A DNA stretch of 64,000 nt from Bradyrhizobium sp. OK095 (GCF_900109945.1 NZ_FOBX01000008.1:124001-188000), one strand, 5' to 3'. Shown: positions 41,340-50,661, numbered from the stretch's first letter. The notes: generated from the letters alone by a model not told the origin. Program-made: numbers and translations.

Positions 41340-41356
41340 TTATGATGTTGTCATAA
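41340..41356. promoter_or_regulatory. Small dyad in the divergent gap
   Basis: TTATGA TGTTG TCATAA is a perfect 6-bp-arm dyad, 44 bases upstream of the glycosyltransferase ATG. It could be an operator. The rest of the gap 41297-41626 holds no gene. Confidence 0.35.
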
Positions 41357-41626
41357 ACACGCGGCAATGCCGAGTGCAACTTTTCGGCGGGGCTTCCATG
41401 TTCGATGGTAAACTGCCGGAGCCATCGCATCCAAATATGTCCCCTGCGGGGTGGCAATGTTGCCGAATATTTCGGCGCAGGTTCGTCGTCCCGGTATTAA
41501 TCCGGGGTTTGGCTCCGATATTGCGCGCCACGCAGACAGATCGCAATCCCGCAAGAGGAGGAGGCGCGCGAAACGACCCCGGAAACGGGAAAAGCCTGCA
41601 ATCCGCGATGCTGACGAGAGCTTCAC

Positions 41627-42466
41627 ATGAATGCCGATCAACTTGCCGTTAGTGTTCCTGCAACATCGCCGAAGCCGGACGCCGCGCCGACCTTGCGAAT
41701 CCGCGCCGTGATGCTGGGCGATCGCATCAATCCGTCCGGGCTCGAGCTAGGTGCGCCGGTCTCCTCGACGCCGGCCGCCTTCCGCGTCCATGCCGGCCTC
41801 GTCGTGATTTTCCGCTACGGCGTCGTCGTGCTGATCGGCCAGCTTCCCTCGGAGGAGAAGGTGCTGCTCGACAGCCTGAAGTCCCGCGTGACCGGCGAGC
41901 TCAGCCCCTTCGAGGAGGAGATCGCGCAGGCGCAGCTCTGCAAGGACGAAAACGCCGAGGCGATACAGCCGGGCGGTCCGATCAACCTCTCGAAATTTTC
42001 CGACGAACGGCTGCTGCTGATTGCGGACGCTCTCGCCAAGAGCACTTCGCTGGCGCGCGACGAGCGACGCGTCGCCGCGGTGTTCGATGTCATCGAGCCC
42101 TTTGCGCGGGAGCTCGCCGAGAAGGGTCGTACCTCGCGACGGCGCAAGGGCATCTTGCAGCTCATCGGCAATGCGCTTCTGGTCCAGCAGCGCGTCGCCG
42201 GCCGCGTTGCGGTTGCCGAAAAGCCCGATGCGCTCTGGGAAAAGCCGCAGCTCGACCGGCTCTATGCGCGTCTCGAAGACGAGTATGAGCTAAAGGAGCG
42301 TCTCGACACACTCGAACGCAAGCTTACGGTCGTCGCGGAAACGGCCGATGCGCTGACCGACATCATCGACACGCAGCGCTCGCTGCGGCTCGAGATTGCG
42401 GTGGTGGTGCTGATCGTGATCGAGGTCGTGATCGGATGCGTCCAGATATGGTCGGGGACGCATTAG
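41627..42466 (+). CDS. RMD1/DUF155 family membrane-anchored protein
   Basis: A 279-residue protein of the RMD1 (DUF155) family. The N-terminal two thirds include FRVHAGLVVIFRYGVVVLIGQ and the conserved RRRKGILQLIGNALLVQQRVAGR; a coiled coil (LEDEYELKERLDTLERKL) is followed by a C-terminal membrane helix (LEIAVVVLIVIEVVIGCVQI). Eukaryotic relatives act in mitochondria (RMD1, RMND1, the latter needed for mitochondrial translation); the bacterial role is unknown. It is divergent from the glycosyltransferase. Confidence 0.85.
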   Translation: MNADQLAVSVPATSPKPDAAPTLRIRAVMLGDRINPSGLELGAPVSSTPAAFRVHAGLVVIFRYGVVVLIGQLPSEEKVLLDSLKSRVTGELSPFEEEIAQAQLCKDENAEAIQPGGPINLSKFSDERLLLIADALAKSTSLARDERRVAAVFDVIEPFARELAEKGRTSRRRKGILQLIGNALLVQQRVAGRVAVAEKPDALWEKPQLDRLYARLEDEYELKERLDTLERKLTVVAETADALTDIIDTQRSLRLEIAVVVLIVIEVVIGCVQIWSGTH

Positions 42467-42487
42467 GGGCGAGCTGCGCATTGCAGT

Positions 42488-42640
42488 GCCCTCTCCCCTT
42501 GCGGGAAAGGGCAGCACCGCCGGGAGACGCAAACTCGCTAGGGTGAGGGTATCTCTCCGCGTACTCATGTGCCGATGTGAGCGCGGAGAGATACCCCTCA
42601 TCCGGCGCTTCGTGCCACCTTCTCCCGCAAGGGGAGAAGG
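42488..42640. repeat. Palindromic intergenic repeat (CCCTCTCCCC type), copy 3
   Basis: CCCTCTCCCCTTGCGGGAAA and TTCTCCCGCAAGGGGAGAAGG are outer arms; inner arms are GTGAGGGTATCTCTCCGCG and CGCGGAGAGATACCCCTCA. It lies between convergent genes. Confidence 0.85.
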
Positions 42641-42661
42641 GAAGAGTCGCCGCGGCGTATT

Positions 42662-43843
42662 TCATTCTGCGTTCAGCACCGCCTTGCAATGCCGCGCGAT
42701 CGTCAGTTCTTCATTCGTCGGAATGACGAACACGTCCACAGGGCTATCGCCGCCGCTGATGCGCTCGCGCCCCTCGTCATTCGCCGTCGCATCAATGCGC
42801 ACACCGAGCCACGCAAGCCTCTCGCCGATCGCGCTGCGGATCTCCTTGGCATGCTCGCCGATGCCGCCGGTGAAGACCAGGCCATCGAGCCCCTCAAGCG
42901 AGGTCGCCATCATCGCAATCTGCTGCGCCGCGCGAAAGACAAACAGGTCCACCGCGTCCCGTGCCGCGGGCTCGCCACTCGCAAGCAGCGTGCGCATGTC
43001 GGCGGATATACCGGAGACGCCGAGCAGGCCAGACTTGTGATAGAGCAGGTGCTGGACCTCCTCGACTGACATGTTCTCGTGCTGTTGCAGATAGAGCAGC
43101 ACGCCCGGATCGATCGTGCCGCAGCGCGTGCCCATCACGAGGCCGTCGAGCGGCGTCAATCCCATCGTGGTGTCGACGCTGCGGCCATCGCGTAATGCGC
43201 ACAGGCTCGCGCCATTGCCGAGATGCGCGATGACGGTGCGTTTTGCGACGAGCTGCGGCGCGATCCCGGCGAGGCGCCCTGCGACATATTCGAACGACAG
43301 TCCGTGAAACCCGTAGCGCCGGACGCCGCGCTCTTCATAACGCCTCGGAATGGCGAAGCGGTTCGCCGGCGGCGTAATGCTGTGATGGAAGGCGGTGTCG
43401 AAACAGGCGATCTGCGTCAATTCGGGCTTTATCGCCGTGATCGTGCGGACCGGTGCCAGGCAACGCGGCTGGTGCAATGGCGCCAGCGGCGTCAGCGCCT
43501 CAAGCTTTGCGGTGATGTCGTCCGTCAGCGTAACCGGTCCCGAATAGTCCGGGCCGCCATGAACGATGCGGTGGCCGACGGCGCGCAGGCCGTCTGCGCC
43601 AAAACGGTCCTCGATGAAGGCGAGCACCTCGGCGAACAGATGACCGCTGTCTGCATCCGCAGCTTCCTTCCGCGTCTCGAACAGGTCTTCGCCCGCGGGA
43701 CTCTTCACGACCAGCCGGGGCTTGTCCTCGTGCTCGTCGAGCAGCCCCTTGCAGAGCAGGACAGGCTCGTCCGCCGAGATGTCGAACAGGCCGAACTTGA
43801 TGCTCGACGAGCCCGAATTGAGGACGAGGACCGACGCCGTCAT
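42662..43843 (-). CDS. ackA: Acetate kinase
   Basis: A 393-residue acetate/propionate-family kinase, converting acetyl phosphate plus ADP to acetate plus ATP. Signatures are the N-terminal VLVLNSGSSSIKFGLFD, then the catalytic-region FDTAFHHSI, RRYGFHGLSFEYVAGRL, the phosphate loop HLGNGASLCAL and the C-terminal VFTGGIGEHAKEIR. It is the second gene after phosphoketolase, four bases downstream, completing an ATP-yielding route from sugar phosphates. The ATG at 43843 is where homology begins. Regulation should follow the FixK-type promoter upstream of xfp. Confidence 0.96.
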   Translation of the reverse strand: MTASVLVLNSGSSSIKFGLFDISADEPVLLCKGLLDEHEDKPRLVVKSPAGEDLFETRKEAADADSGHLFAEVLAFIEDRFGADGLRAVGHRIVHGGPDYSGPVTLTDDITAKLEALTPLAPLHQPRCLAPVRTITAIKPELTQIACFDTAFHHSITPPANRFAIPRRYEERGVRRYGFHGLSFEYVAGRLAGIAPQLVAKRTVIAHLGNGASLCALRDGRSVDTTMGLTPLDGLVMGTRCGTIDPGVLLYLQQHENMSVEEVQHLLYHKSGLLGVSGISADMRTLLASGEPAARDAVDLFVFRAAQQIAMMATSLEGLDGLVFTGGIGEHAKEIRSAIGERLAWLGVRIDATANDEGRERISGGDSPVDVFVIPTNEELTIARHCKAVLNAE

Positions 43844-43847
43844 CGAC

Positions 43848-46235
43848 TCAACCCGTCTTGCCCGGCCAGACCCAATCACGGATCTCCGGCATGTCCTCGC
43901 CGTGCTCGCGGATATAGCGCGAATGTTCGATCAGTCTGTCGCGGAACTGCTGCTTCACCTGCGCGGCCTTGGTCGCAAGACCCGGCACGCGTTCGATTGC
44001 CTCGATCGCGAGGTGATAACGGTCGAGCTCGTTGAGCACGACCATGTCGAACGGCGTCGTCGTGGTGCCTTCCTCGGCAAAGCCGCGCACATGCATGCCG
44101 GCATGGTTGGTGCGGTTATAGGTGAGACGGTGGATCAAATGGGGATAGCCGTGATAGGCGAAGATCACGGGCTTGTCTGATGTGAACAGGCTGTCGAAGT
44201 CGCGATCCGAAAGCCCATGCGGGTGCTGCTCGCTCGGTTGCAGCGTCATCAGGTCGACGACATTGACGACGCGGATCTTCAGATCGGGCAGCGCCTTGCG
44301 CAAGAGATCGACGGCGGCCAGCGTCTCCAGTGTCGGCACATCGCCGGCGCAGGCCATCACGACGTCGGGCCCTTGTCCTGCGTCCTCGTTGCCGGCCCAG
44401 GTCCAGATGCCGATGCCGGCATCGCAATGATTGGCGGCTTCCTGCATCGACAGCCATTGCGGTGCCGGCTGCTTGCCGGCGACGATGACGTTGATGCGGT
44501 TATAGGTGCGCAGGCAGTGATCGGCGATCCACAACAGCGTGTTGGCATCCGGCGGAAAGTAGATGCGGACGATGTCAGCCTTCTTGTTGGCGACGAGATC
44601 GACGAAGCCGGGGTCCTGATGGCTGAAGCCGTTATGGTCCTGCCGCCAGACATGCGAGGTCAGGAGATAATTGAGCGAGGCAATCGGACGCCGCCATGGC
44701 AGATGCCGAGTGACCTTGAGCCATTTGGCGTGCTGGTTGAACATGGAATCCACGATGTGGATGAAGGCCTCGTAGCAGGAGAACAAGCCATGCCGTCCCG
44801 TGAGCAGATAGCCTTCGAGCCAGCCCTGGCAGAGATGCTCGCTCAAGACTTCCATCACGCGGCCCTCTTGCGCGAGGTGCACGTCATAAGGCTCGATCGG
44901 CTCCATCCACACCCGTTCGGTCGCCTCGAACACGGCATCGAGCCGGTTTGACGCCGTCTCGTCCGGACCCACGATGCGGAAATTGCGCTCTTGCGCGTTG
45001 AGGCGGATGATTTCGCGCAAGAATTTGCCGAGCTCGCGCGTGGCTTCGCCAGTGACGGCGCCGGGCTGCGGCACCTCTAATGCAAAACTGCGGAAGTCCG
45101 GCAGCTTCAGCTCCTTCTTCAGCAGCCCGCCATTGGCATGCGGATTGGCGCCCATGCGCTTGGTACCTTCGGGCGCGAGTGCCTGAAGCTCGGGGACGAG
45201 CGTGCCGCTCGCGTCGAACAGTTTTTCCGGCTCGTAGCTGCGCATCCAGTCTTCGAGGATCTTCAGATGCGCCGGATTCTCGCGGCAGCCCGCAACGGGA
45301 ACCTGATGCGCGCGCCAAAAACCTTCGACTTTCTTGCCGTCGACCTCCTTCGGGCCGGTCCAGCCTTTCGGGCTGCGCAGCACGATCATCGGCCAGCGCG
45401 GACGCTCGACGTTTTTGCGCTCACTGCGAGCGTGCTGCTGGATCGAGCGGATGCTGGCGAATGCAACATCGAACGCATCCGCCATGGCCTGGTGCATCAA
45501 TCTGGGATCATCGCCTTCGACGAACAGCGGCTCGTGGCCCAACCCGCGGAAGAGATCGCGGATCTCGCTGTCGGGCATCCGCCCGAGCACGGTCGGATTG
45601 GCGATCTTGTAGCCGTTGAGATGCAGGATCGGCAGCACCGCGCCGTCATGGGCCGGGTTCAGGAACTTGTTGGAGTGCCAGGACGCCGCCAGCGGGCCGG
45701 TCTCGGCCTCGCCGTCGCCGACAACGCAAGCCACGACCAGGTCGGGATTGTCGAACGCGGCGCCATAGGCGTGCACCAGCGCGTAGCCAAGCTCGCCGCC
45801 TTCGTGGATCGAGCCAGGCGTTTCCGGCGCCGCGTGGCTGGGGATGCCGCCGGGGAAGGAGAACTGTCGGAACAGCTTGTGCAATCCGTCCGTATCGCGC
45901 GCGATATCAGGATAGATTTCGCTGTAGCTGCCCTCGAGATAGGTATTGGCGACCATGCCCGGGCCGCCATGGCCGGGACCACAGACATAGAGCACGTTGA
46001 CATCAAGCGCGCGAATGACGCGGTTGAGGTGGGCGTAAATGAAGTTCAGACCCGGCGTCGTGCCCCAATGGCCGAGCAAACGCGGCTTGATGTGCTCGGG
46101 CCGCAGGGGCTCGCGCAGCAGCGGATTGTCCAGCAGGTAGATTTGCCCGACGGAGAGGTAGTTCGCAGCCCGCCAGTAGCGGTCGAGCAGATCGAGCTCG
46201 CTGCGCGCGCCGGTCGATTGTTGTTGATTTGTCAT
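43848..46235 (-). CDS. xfp: Phosphoketolase (xylulose-5-P / fructose-6-P)
   Basis: A 795-residue thiamine diphosphate enzyme that splits xylulose 5-phosphate (and possibly fructose 6-phosphate) to acetyl phosphate plus an aldose phosphate. Visible motifs are LLGHWGTTPGLNFIYAHLNR, CGPGHGGPGMVANTYLEGSY in pieces, the ThDP-binding VVGDGEAETGPLAASWHSNK and the C-terminal HGYPHLIHRLTYNR. Length is typical of the family. ATG 46235 starts MTNQQQST, with GGAAC-like purines upstream. It heads a two-gene operon with ackA, and a consensus FixK/FNR box lies 94 bases upstream of the ATG. Confidence 0.97.
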   Translation of the reverse strand: MTNQQQSTGARSELDLLDRYWRAANYLSVGQIYLLDNPLLREPLRPEHIKPRLLGHWGTTPGLNFIYAHLNRVIRALDVNVLYVCGPGHGGPGMVANTYLEGSYSEIYPDIARDTDGLHKLFRQFSFPGGIPSHAAPETPGSIHEGGELGYALVHAYGAAFDNPDLVVACVVGDGEAETGPLAASWHSNKFLNPAHDGAVLPILHLNGYKIANPTVLGRMPDSEIRDLFRGLGHEPLFVEGDDPRLMHQAMADAFDVAFASIRSIQQHARSERKNVERPRWPMIVLRSPKGWTGPKEVDGKKVEGFWRAHQVPVAGCRENPAHLKILEDWMRSYEPEKLFDASGTLVPELQALAPEGTKRMGANPHANGGLLKKELKLPDFRSFALEVPQPGAVTGEATRELGKFLREIIRLNAQERNFRIVGPDETASNRLDAVFEATERVWMEPIEPYDVHLAQEGRVMEVLSEHLCQGWLEGYLLTGRHGLFSCYEAFIHIVDSMFNQHAKWLKVTRHLPWRRPIASLNYLLTSHVWRQDHNGFSHQDPGFVDLVANKKADIVRIYFPPDANTLLWIADHCLRTYNRINVIVAGKQPAPQWLSMQEAANHCDAGIGIWTWAGNEDAGQGPDVVMACAGDVPTLETLAAVDLLRKALPDLKIRVVNVVDLMTLQPSEQHPHGLSDRDFDSLFTSDKPVIFAYHGYPHLIHRLTYNRTNHAGMHVRGFAEEGTTTTPFDMVVLNELDRYHLAIEAIERVPGLATKAAQVKQQFRDRLIEHSRYIREHGEDMPEIRDWVWPGKTG

Positions 46236-46300
46236 GTTCCTGGAGACCTTCACCGCGATCGTCACCAACTGAGTTCCGGCACGATCGATCCTCTGGCGGC

Positions 46301-46342
46301 ATCAAACGGGATCGAGGTGACAGCGGTGTTGCGTGAGGTCAA
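46301..46342 (-). promoter_or_regulatory. FixK/FNR-type promoter of xfp-ackA
   Basis: On the minus strand TTGACCTCACGCAA (46342-46329) exactly fits the FixK2 consensus TTG(A/C)-N6-(T/G)CAA. TTTGAT at 46306-46301 sits where a -10 element belongs if the box is centred at -41.5, giving a transcript start near 46294. This spacing is the class II activator geometry. Confidence 0.75.
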
Positions 46343-46369
46343 AGGCAGGCGCGCGAAGTTTGGGCAGCG

Positions 46370-46407
46370 CTACTGTGCATGGGGTTGTTTTCACGTTTTT
46401 TGTTTGT
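46370..46407 (+). repeat. Dispersed T-rich motif, copy 2
   Basis: CTACTGTGCATGGGGTTGTTTT, identical to 3025-3046, again followed by a T-rich tail. Here it lies 39 bases upstream of the radical SAM gene and outside the xfp promoter core. Confidence 0.55.
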
Positions 46408-46445
46408 GTTCTTGATTTGTTCCTTCGACGTGCTATCTTGGCTTC

Positions 46446-47609
46446 ATGAGTCCAGCTTCTTCTTCTGCTCTCAAGCACCCGCCGGTCACGGCGCCCTCCG
46501 AGCCGGCGGGTGCGCCTTCCGACTTTCCTGAACTGGCGGTCGCCATCGACCGCCAGCGCAGGCGAGGTCGGGGCGCGCAATCCAATGCCAGTGGCCGCTA
46601 TGAGGCCGAGGCCCGCGTTGCCTTCGATGACGGCTGGCAGAGCCTGGAAGAGCTGCCGCCGTTCAAGACGACGGTTGCGGTCGACACCTCGCGCAAGGTG
46701 ATCACCCGCAACGAATCCCCCGATATCGGCTTCGACCGCTCGATCAATCCCTATCGCGGCTGCGAGCATGGCTGCGTCTACTGCTTCGCGCGGCCGACGC
46801 ATGCCTATCTCGGCCTGTCGCCGGGGCTCGACTTCGAGACAAAGCTGTTCGTGAAGCCTGACGCGCCGGCGCTGCTCGAGAAGGAGCTCGCGGCGGCCGG
46901 TTACGAGCCGCGGATGATCGCGATCGGCACCAACACCGATCCCTATCAGCCGATCGAGCGCGAGCACAAAATCATGCGCGGCATTCTGGAGGTGCTGGAG
47001 CGTGCGGGCCATCCGGTCGGCATCGTCACCAAGTCGGCGCTGGTCGTGCGCGACATCGACATCCTCGCGAGGATGGCCAAGCGCAACCTCGCCAAGGTCG
47101 GGATCTCCGTGACCTCGCTCGATCCAAAGCTCGCGCGTACCATGGAGCCGCGCGCCTCGACGCCGTCGAAACGGCTGGAGGCGCTGAAGCAGCTCTCGGA
47201 AGCCGGCATTCCCACCACCGTGATGGTCGCGCCCGTGATCCCCGCGCTGAACGATTCCGAGATCGAGCGCATTCTCGATGCCGCGGCGCATGCCGGCGTC
47301 AAGGAAGCCTCCTACGTGTTGCTGCGGCTGCCGCTCGAGGTGCGCGATCTCTTCCGCGAATGGTTGATGGCCAACTATCCCGACCGCTACCGCCACGTCT
47401 TCACGCTGATCCGCGACATGCGCGGCGGCCGTGACTACGACGCGAAATGGGGCGAGCGGATGAAGGGCACCGGACCAATGGCCTGGACCATCGGCCGCCG
47501 CTTCGAGATCGCCTGCGACAGGCTCGGGCTCAACAAGCGGCGCTCCAAGCTGACGACGGATCATTTTGTGCGGCCGAAGAAGAACGGCGAGCAGCTCAGC
47601 CTGTTCTGA
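46446..47609 (+). CDS. PA0069-family radical SAM protein
   Basis: A 387-residue radical SAM protein of the SplB-like / PA0069 group. The cluster cysteines are in YRGCEHGCVYCFARP near residue 108 (C-x3-C-x2-C), and AIGTNTDPYQPIE plus VGISVTSLDPKLARTMEPRA are typical of the group. It is not a true spore photoproduct lyase; its substrate is unknown. The C-terminus ends in a KKNGEQLSLF-like tail resembling a sliding-clamp-binding QLSLF motif, which would suggest a DNA-linked role. The VOC gene follows by 24 bases. Confidence 0.9.
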   Translation: MSPASSSALKHPPVTAPSEPAGAPSDFPELAVAIDRQRRRGRGAQSNASGRYEAEARVAFDDGWQSLEELPPFKTTVAVDTSRKVITRNESPDIGFDRSINPYRGCEHGCVYCFARPTHAYLGLSPGLDFETKLFVKPDAPALLEKELAAAGYEPRMIAIGTNTDPYQPIEREHKIMRGILEVLERAGHPVGIVTKSALVVRDIDILARMAKRNLAKVGISVTSLDPKLARTMEPRASTPSKRLEALKQLSEAGIPTTVMVAPVIPALNDSEIERILDAAAHAGVKEASYVLLRLPLEVRDLFREWLMANYPDRYRHVFTLIRDMRGGRDYDAKWGERMKGTGPMAWTIGRRFEIACDRLGLNKRRSKLTTDHFVRPKKNGEQLSLF

Positions 47610-47633
47610 GCGGAAAGTGGAAGAGACGTAATC

Positions 47634-48089
47634 ATGAGTAAGGAACTACCGGCTCCGGTGCCGCGGCTCACCGTCATCACGCTCGGCGTCAGCGACATCC
47701 GCGCCAGCATCGCCTTTTACGACGCGCTCGGTTTTTCGCGCCGGCTGAAGGTAACAGGTGAGGCCGTTGCCTTCTACGATACCGGCGGCCCCGTGCTCGC
47801 GCTGTTTCCCTGGGATCAGCTCGCGGCCGACGCCAAGCTGCCTGATCCGCCGAGGCCGACGACCTTCCGTGGCATCACGCTCGCATGGAACTGTCGCACG
47901 CGAGAGGAGGTCGATGCGGTGCTGGCTTTCGCGCTAGGCAAGGGCGCGAAGCTGCTGAAGGCCGCGCGTGAGACCGATTACGGCGGCTATTCCGGCTATT
48001 TTTCCGATCCTGACGGTCATCCGTGGGAGGTCGTCGTCGCCCCCGGCATCGATGTCGGTGAGGACCGCCGGGTGCATCTGGCCGAGTAG
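47634..48089 (+). CDS. VOC (glyoxalase/dioxygenase fold) family protein
   Basis: A 151-residue two-module vicinal-oxygen-chelate protein. The opening LTVITLGVSDIRASIAFYDALGF and the closing GYSGYFSDPDGHPWEVVVAPG are the paired beta-alpha-beta units; the Glu in HPWEV is a typical metal ligand. VOC proteins range from glyoxalases to extradiol dioxygenases and resistance proteins, so no reaction is assigned. It follows the radical SAM gene closely and precedes rnhB by 77 bases. Confidence 0.88.
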   Translation: MSKELPAPVPRLTVITLGVSDIRASIAFYDALGFSRRLKVTGEAVAFYDTGGPVLALFPWDQLAADAKLPDPPRPTTFRGITLAWNCRTREEVDAVLAFALGKGAKLLKAARETDYGGYSGYFSDPDGHPWEVVVAPGIDVGEDRRVHLAE

Positions 48090-48166
48090 GGCGGCCGGCC
48101 TGAATAACGGGAATTGCGATTGGTTCCCGGTTGCGCAGGCGAGGCTGCTTGCGCACGATCCCGGCC

Positions 48167-48922
48167 ATGATTCGGGACAAGTCCGCCAAGAAACCAGCCA
48201 AGGCGCCGGTTGGCAAAGCCAGCTTCCGCCGCGAGCGCGCGCTGATCAAGCGCGGGGTCTGGCCGATCGCGGGATGCGACGAGGCCGGCCGCGGGCCGCT
48301 GGCCGGCCCGGTGGTGGCAGCCGCGGTGATTCTCGACCCCGACCGCATCCCGCGCGGCATCGATGATTCCAAGCGCCTGACGGCGGCGGCGCGCGAAAAA
48401 TTGTTCGACAGGATCTGCGCCACCGCACAGGTCTCGGTCGTCGTCGCCTCACGCGCCCGTATCGACCGCGACAACATCCTGCGTGCCTCGCTGTGGGCGC
48501 TGAAGCGCGCCGTGGTGGCGTTGCCCGAGGCGCCCCGCCATGTGTTCGTCGACGGCCGCGACCGGCTCGACACGGAATGCGACTGCGAGGCCGTGATCGG
48601 CGGCGACGGCATCGTGCTGTCGATCGCAGCCGCCTCGATCGTTGCCAAGGTGACGCGCGACCGGCTGATGTGCGCGCTGGCGCAGGACTGCCCCGGCTAC
48701 GGTTTCGAACAGCACAAGGGTTACGGCGTCCCCGAGCACCTCGATGCGCTGAACCGCCTCGGTCCCACCATCCACCACCGCAGCTTCTTCGCCCCCGTCG
48801 CCGCCGCCCGCGCCAAGCACATGCCCTGGACCGTCGCGCCGGTGCAGGACCTGTTCGAGGTCACCGAGGTCGAGGTGCAGGTGGAGACGGCCATCGAAAT
48901 CGACGCTTCAGCGCGCCTCTAG
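48167..48922 (+). CDS. rnhB: Ribonuclease HII
   Basis: A 251-residue RNase HII that incises RNA in RNA-DNA hybrids and removes misincorporated ribonucleotides. The catalytic GCDEAGRGPLAGPVVAA has the DE pair near residue 40; the third acid is in VFVDGRDRLD and another Asp in AAASIVAKVTRDRLM, followed by GYGFEQHKGYGVPEH. ATG 48167 (MIRDKSAKK) gives a basic N-terminal extension of about 25 residues; the longer frame is not needed. In many alphaproteobacteria rnhB lies next to ccrM; here they are about 11 kb apart. Confidence 0.96.
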   Translation: MIRDKSAKKPAKAPVGKASFRRERALIKRGVWPIAGCDEAGRGPLAGPVVAAAVILDPDRIPRGIDDSKRLTAAAREKLFDRICATAQVSVVVASRARIDRDNILRASLWALKRAVVALPEAPRHVFVDGRDRLDTECDCEAVIGGDGIVLSIAAASIVAKVTRDRLMCALAQDCPGYGFEQHKGYGVPEHLDALNRLGPTIHHRSFFAPVAAARAKHMPWTVAPVQDLFEVTEVEVQVETAIEIDASARL

Positions 48923-49021
48923 AGCAGACGGTCGTTGCCACGACGCGCAGCGCCCTCTATCAAAACAGTCGTGAGCGAATAGGGCCGGCTGGACGGGTTG
49001 GCTGCATCTGTCGGACGTTGC

Positions 49022-50530
49022 ATGCGGTTTACCTCCCTGGTCATCGAGCTCATTCGCGCCCGGCCGCGGCTGATCGTGTGGATCGCCGTGCTGCTCCAGG
49101 CCGCGATGTGGCTGTTCGTGGCGCTGCTGTTCTATCGCAGCCCGCCCGGCAGCCTCGCGACCCTGCTGGCGTTCGGCCGTGAATACCAGGTCGGGACTGA
49201 TCTCGGCCCGCCCTTGCCGATCTGGCTTGCCGATATCGCCTATCGCGCCGCCGGCGGCAACATGTTCGGCGTCTATGTGCTGGCCGAGCTCTGCGAGATC
49301 GCGACCTTCATCACGCTGTATTATCTCTCCCGTGCCGTGGTCGGCTCGCAGCAGGCGGTGTTGGCGGTGCTCCTGACCATGACGGTGCTGGCGTTCTCCT
49401 CGCCCGCGCTCGACTTCGGCCCGCTGGTGCTGGCGCGGCCGCTCTGGGCGCTGCTGCTGCTGCACTCCTGGCAGATCATCGGCCAGCGCCGCGGCAATGC
49501 CTGGTTCGCCTGGTCGATCGAGGCCGGCCTCTTGCTGCTGACCACGCCCGCAGCCATTTTCCTGCTCCTGCTGCTGGTCGTCTTCGCGCTCTCGACCGCC
49601 GGCGGCCGCCGCACGCTGCGCGCGCTCGATCCGCTGTTCGCGCTGATCGTCGTCGCCGTGCTGGCGTTGCCCTACGCGGTCTGGCTGATGCGCCCCGAGA
49701 CGCTGGTGCTGCCGACCTTGCCGCAACTCGCGGAGCTAAATGCCCGCGCGATTCACGCGGCCTGGCTGCTCGGCGGGCTCGTGCTCGGGGCTGCGGCGAT
49801 TCCGGCGCTGACCTTCCTCAACACCGGCCTGTTCGTCGCCAAGGTTGAGGATGCGCCGATCATCTATCGCCCGCCGGTCGAGCCGCTCGCGCGCAATTTT
49901 GTGTATTTCTTCGCGCTGGCGCCTGCGTTCGGTGCGGTGCTGATCTCGAGCCTGCTGGGCCTCGAATCCGTTGTCGGCGGCGCCGGCGTCGTGCTGGTGA
50001 TGTCCGGGCTTGCCGTGGTCGTGGCGGCCGGCGATCTCATCGCGATGCGCCGCGCGCGGATGCTGCGCATGGTCTGGGCCGCCGCCGTCGTCGCGCCCGC
50101 CATCGGTGTCGTGCTCGCCGTGCTGTTCCTGCCCTGGACCGCGACCAACGAGATCGCGACCTCGATGCCGGCGCGCGCGATCTCGGATTTCTTCGACGAG
50201 AGCTTTGCCCGCCGCACCAATCTCCGCCTGCGCGCGGTCGCCGGCGAGACCCAGCTCGCCAGCCTGATCGCGTTGCATTCCGGCCGGCCGCATCTGTTCA
50301 TCGATGCCGAGCCCGCGCGCACGCCATGGATGAACCAGGTCAAATTCGGCGAAACCGGCGGCGTCGTGGTCTGGCGCGCTTCAGATACCGCCGGCACCCC
50401 GCCGCCGGAAATCCTCGCGCGCTTCCCCGGCATCGTGCCGGAAGTGCCGCGCGCCTTCGAATGGCTGGTGACCGGCCGCCAGCAGCTGCTGCGCATCGGC
50501 TGGGCCATCGTGCGGCCGAAGGGGACGTAG
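49022..50530 (+). CDS. GT39-like polytopic membrane glycosyltransferase
   Basis: A 502-residue polytopic membrane protein with about ten hydrophobic segments, a basic N-terminus (MRFTSLVIELIRARPRLIVW) and a soluble C-terminal domain of about 120 residues. The layout resembles GT-C dolichyl-phosphate-mannose-type (GT39) transferases. The usual first-loop Asp may lie in the YQVGTDLGPPLPIWLADIAY segment. Such enzymes use lipid-linked sugars to modify lipids or proteins in the periplasm; the substrate is unknown. Start at ATG 49022 is chosen because hydrophobic insertion begins soon after. A palindromic repeat follows. Confidence 0.8.
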   Translation: MRFTSLVIELIRARPRLIVWIAVLLQAAMWLFVALLFYRSPPGSLATLLAFGREYQVGTDLGPPLPIWLADIAYRAAGGNMFGVYVLAELCEIATFITLYYLSRAVVGSQQAVLAVLLTMTVLAFSSPALDFGPLVLARPLWALLLLHSWQIIGQRRGNAWFAWSIEAGLLLLTTPAAIFLLLLLVVFALSTAGGRRTLRALDPLFALIVVAVLALPYAVWLMRPETLVLPTLPQLAELNARAIHAAWLLGGLVLGAAAIPALTFLNTGLFVAKVEDAPIIYRPPVEPLARNFVYFFALAPAFGAVLISSLLGLESVVGGAGVVLVMSGLAVVVAAGDLIAMRRARMLRMVWAAAVVAPAIGVVLAVLFLPWTATNEIATSMPARAISDFFDESFARRTNLRLRAVAGETQLASLIALHSGRPHLFIDAEPARTPWMNQVKFGETGGVVVWRASDTAGTPPPEILARFPGIVPEVPRAFEWLVTGRQQLLRIGWAIVRPKGT

Positions 50531-50535
50531 GCTTT

Positions 50536-50659
50536 CGTGCCCCGGACGCTGCGCAGCACGTAGTGATGCGCTGCAGAGCCGGGGCCCATGTTGCGGCATT
50601 CTGGGTCCCGGCTCTGCGAAGCAGCGCTTGCGCGCTGCATCGCGTCCGGGACACGAGAG
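50536..50659. repeat. Palindromic intergenic repeat (GTGCCCCGGACGC type), copy 2
   Basis: CGTGCCCCGGACGCTGCGC and CATCGCGTCCGGGACACGAG outer arms with GCAGAGCCGGGGCCC and GGGTCCCGGCTCTGC inner arms. Same family as 38752 and 59781. Confidence 0.85.
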
Positions 50660-50661
50660 CA

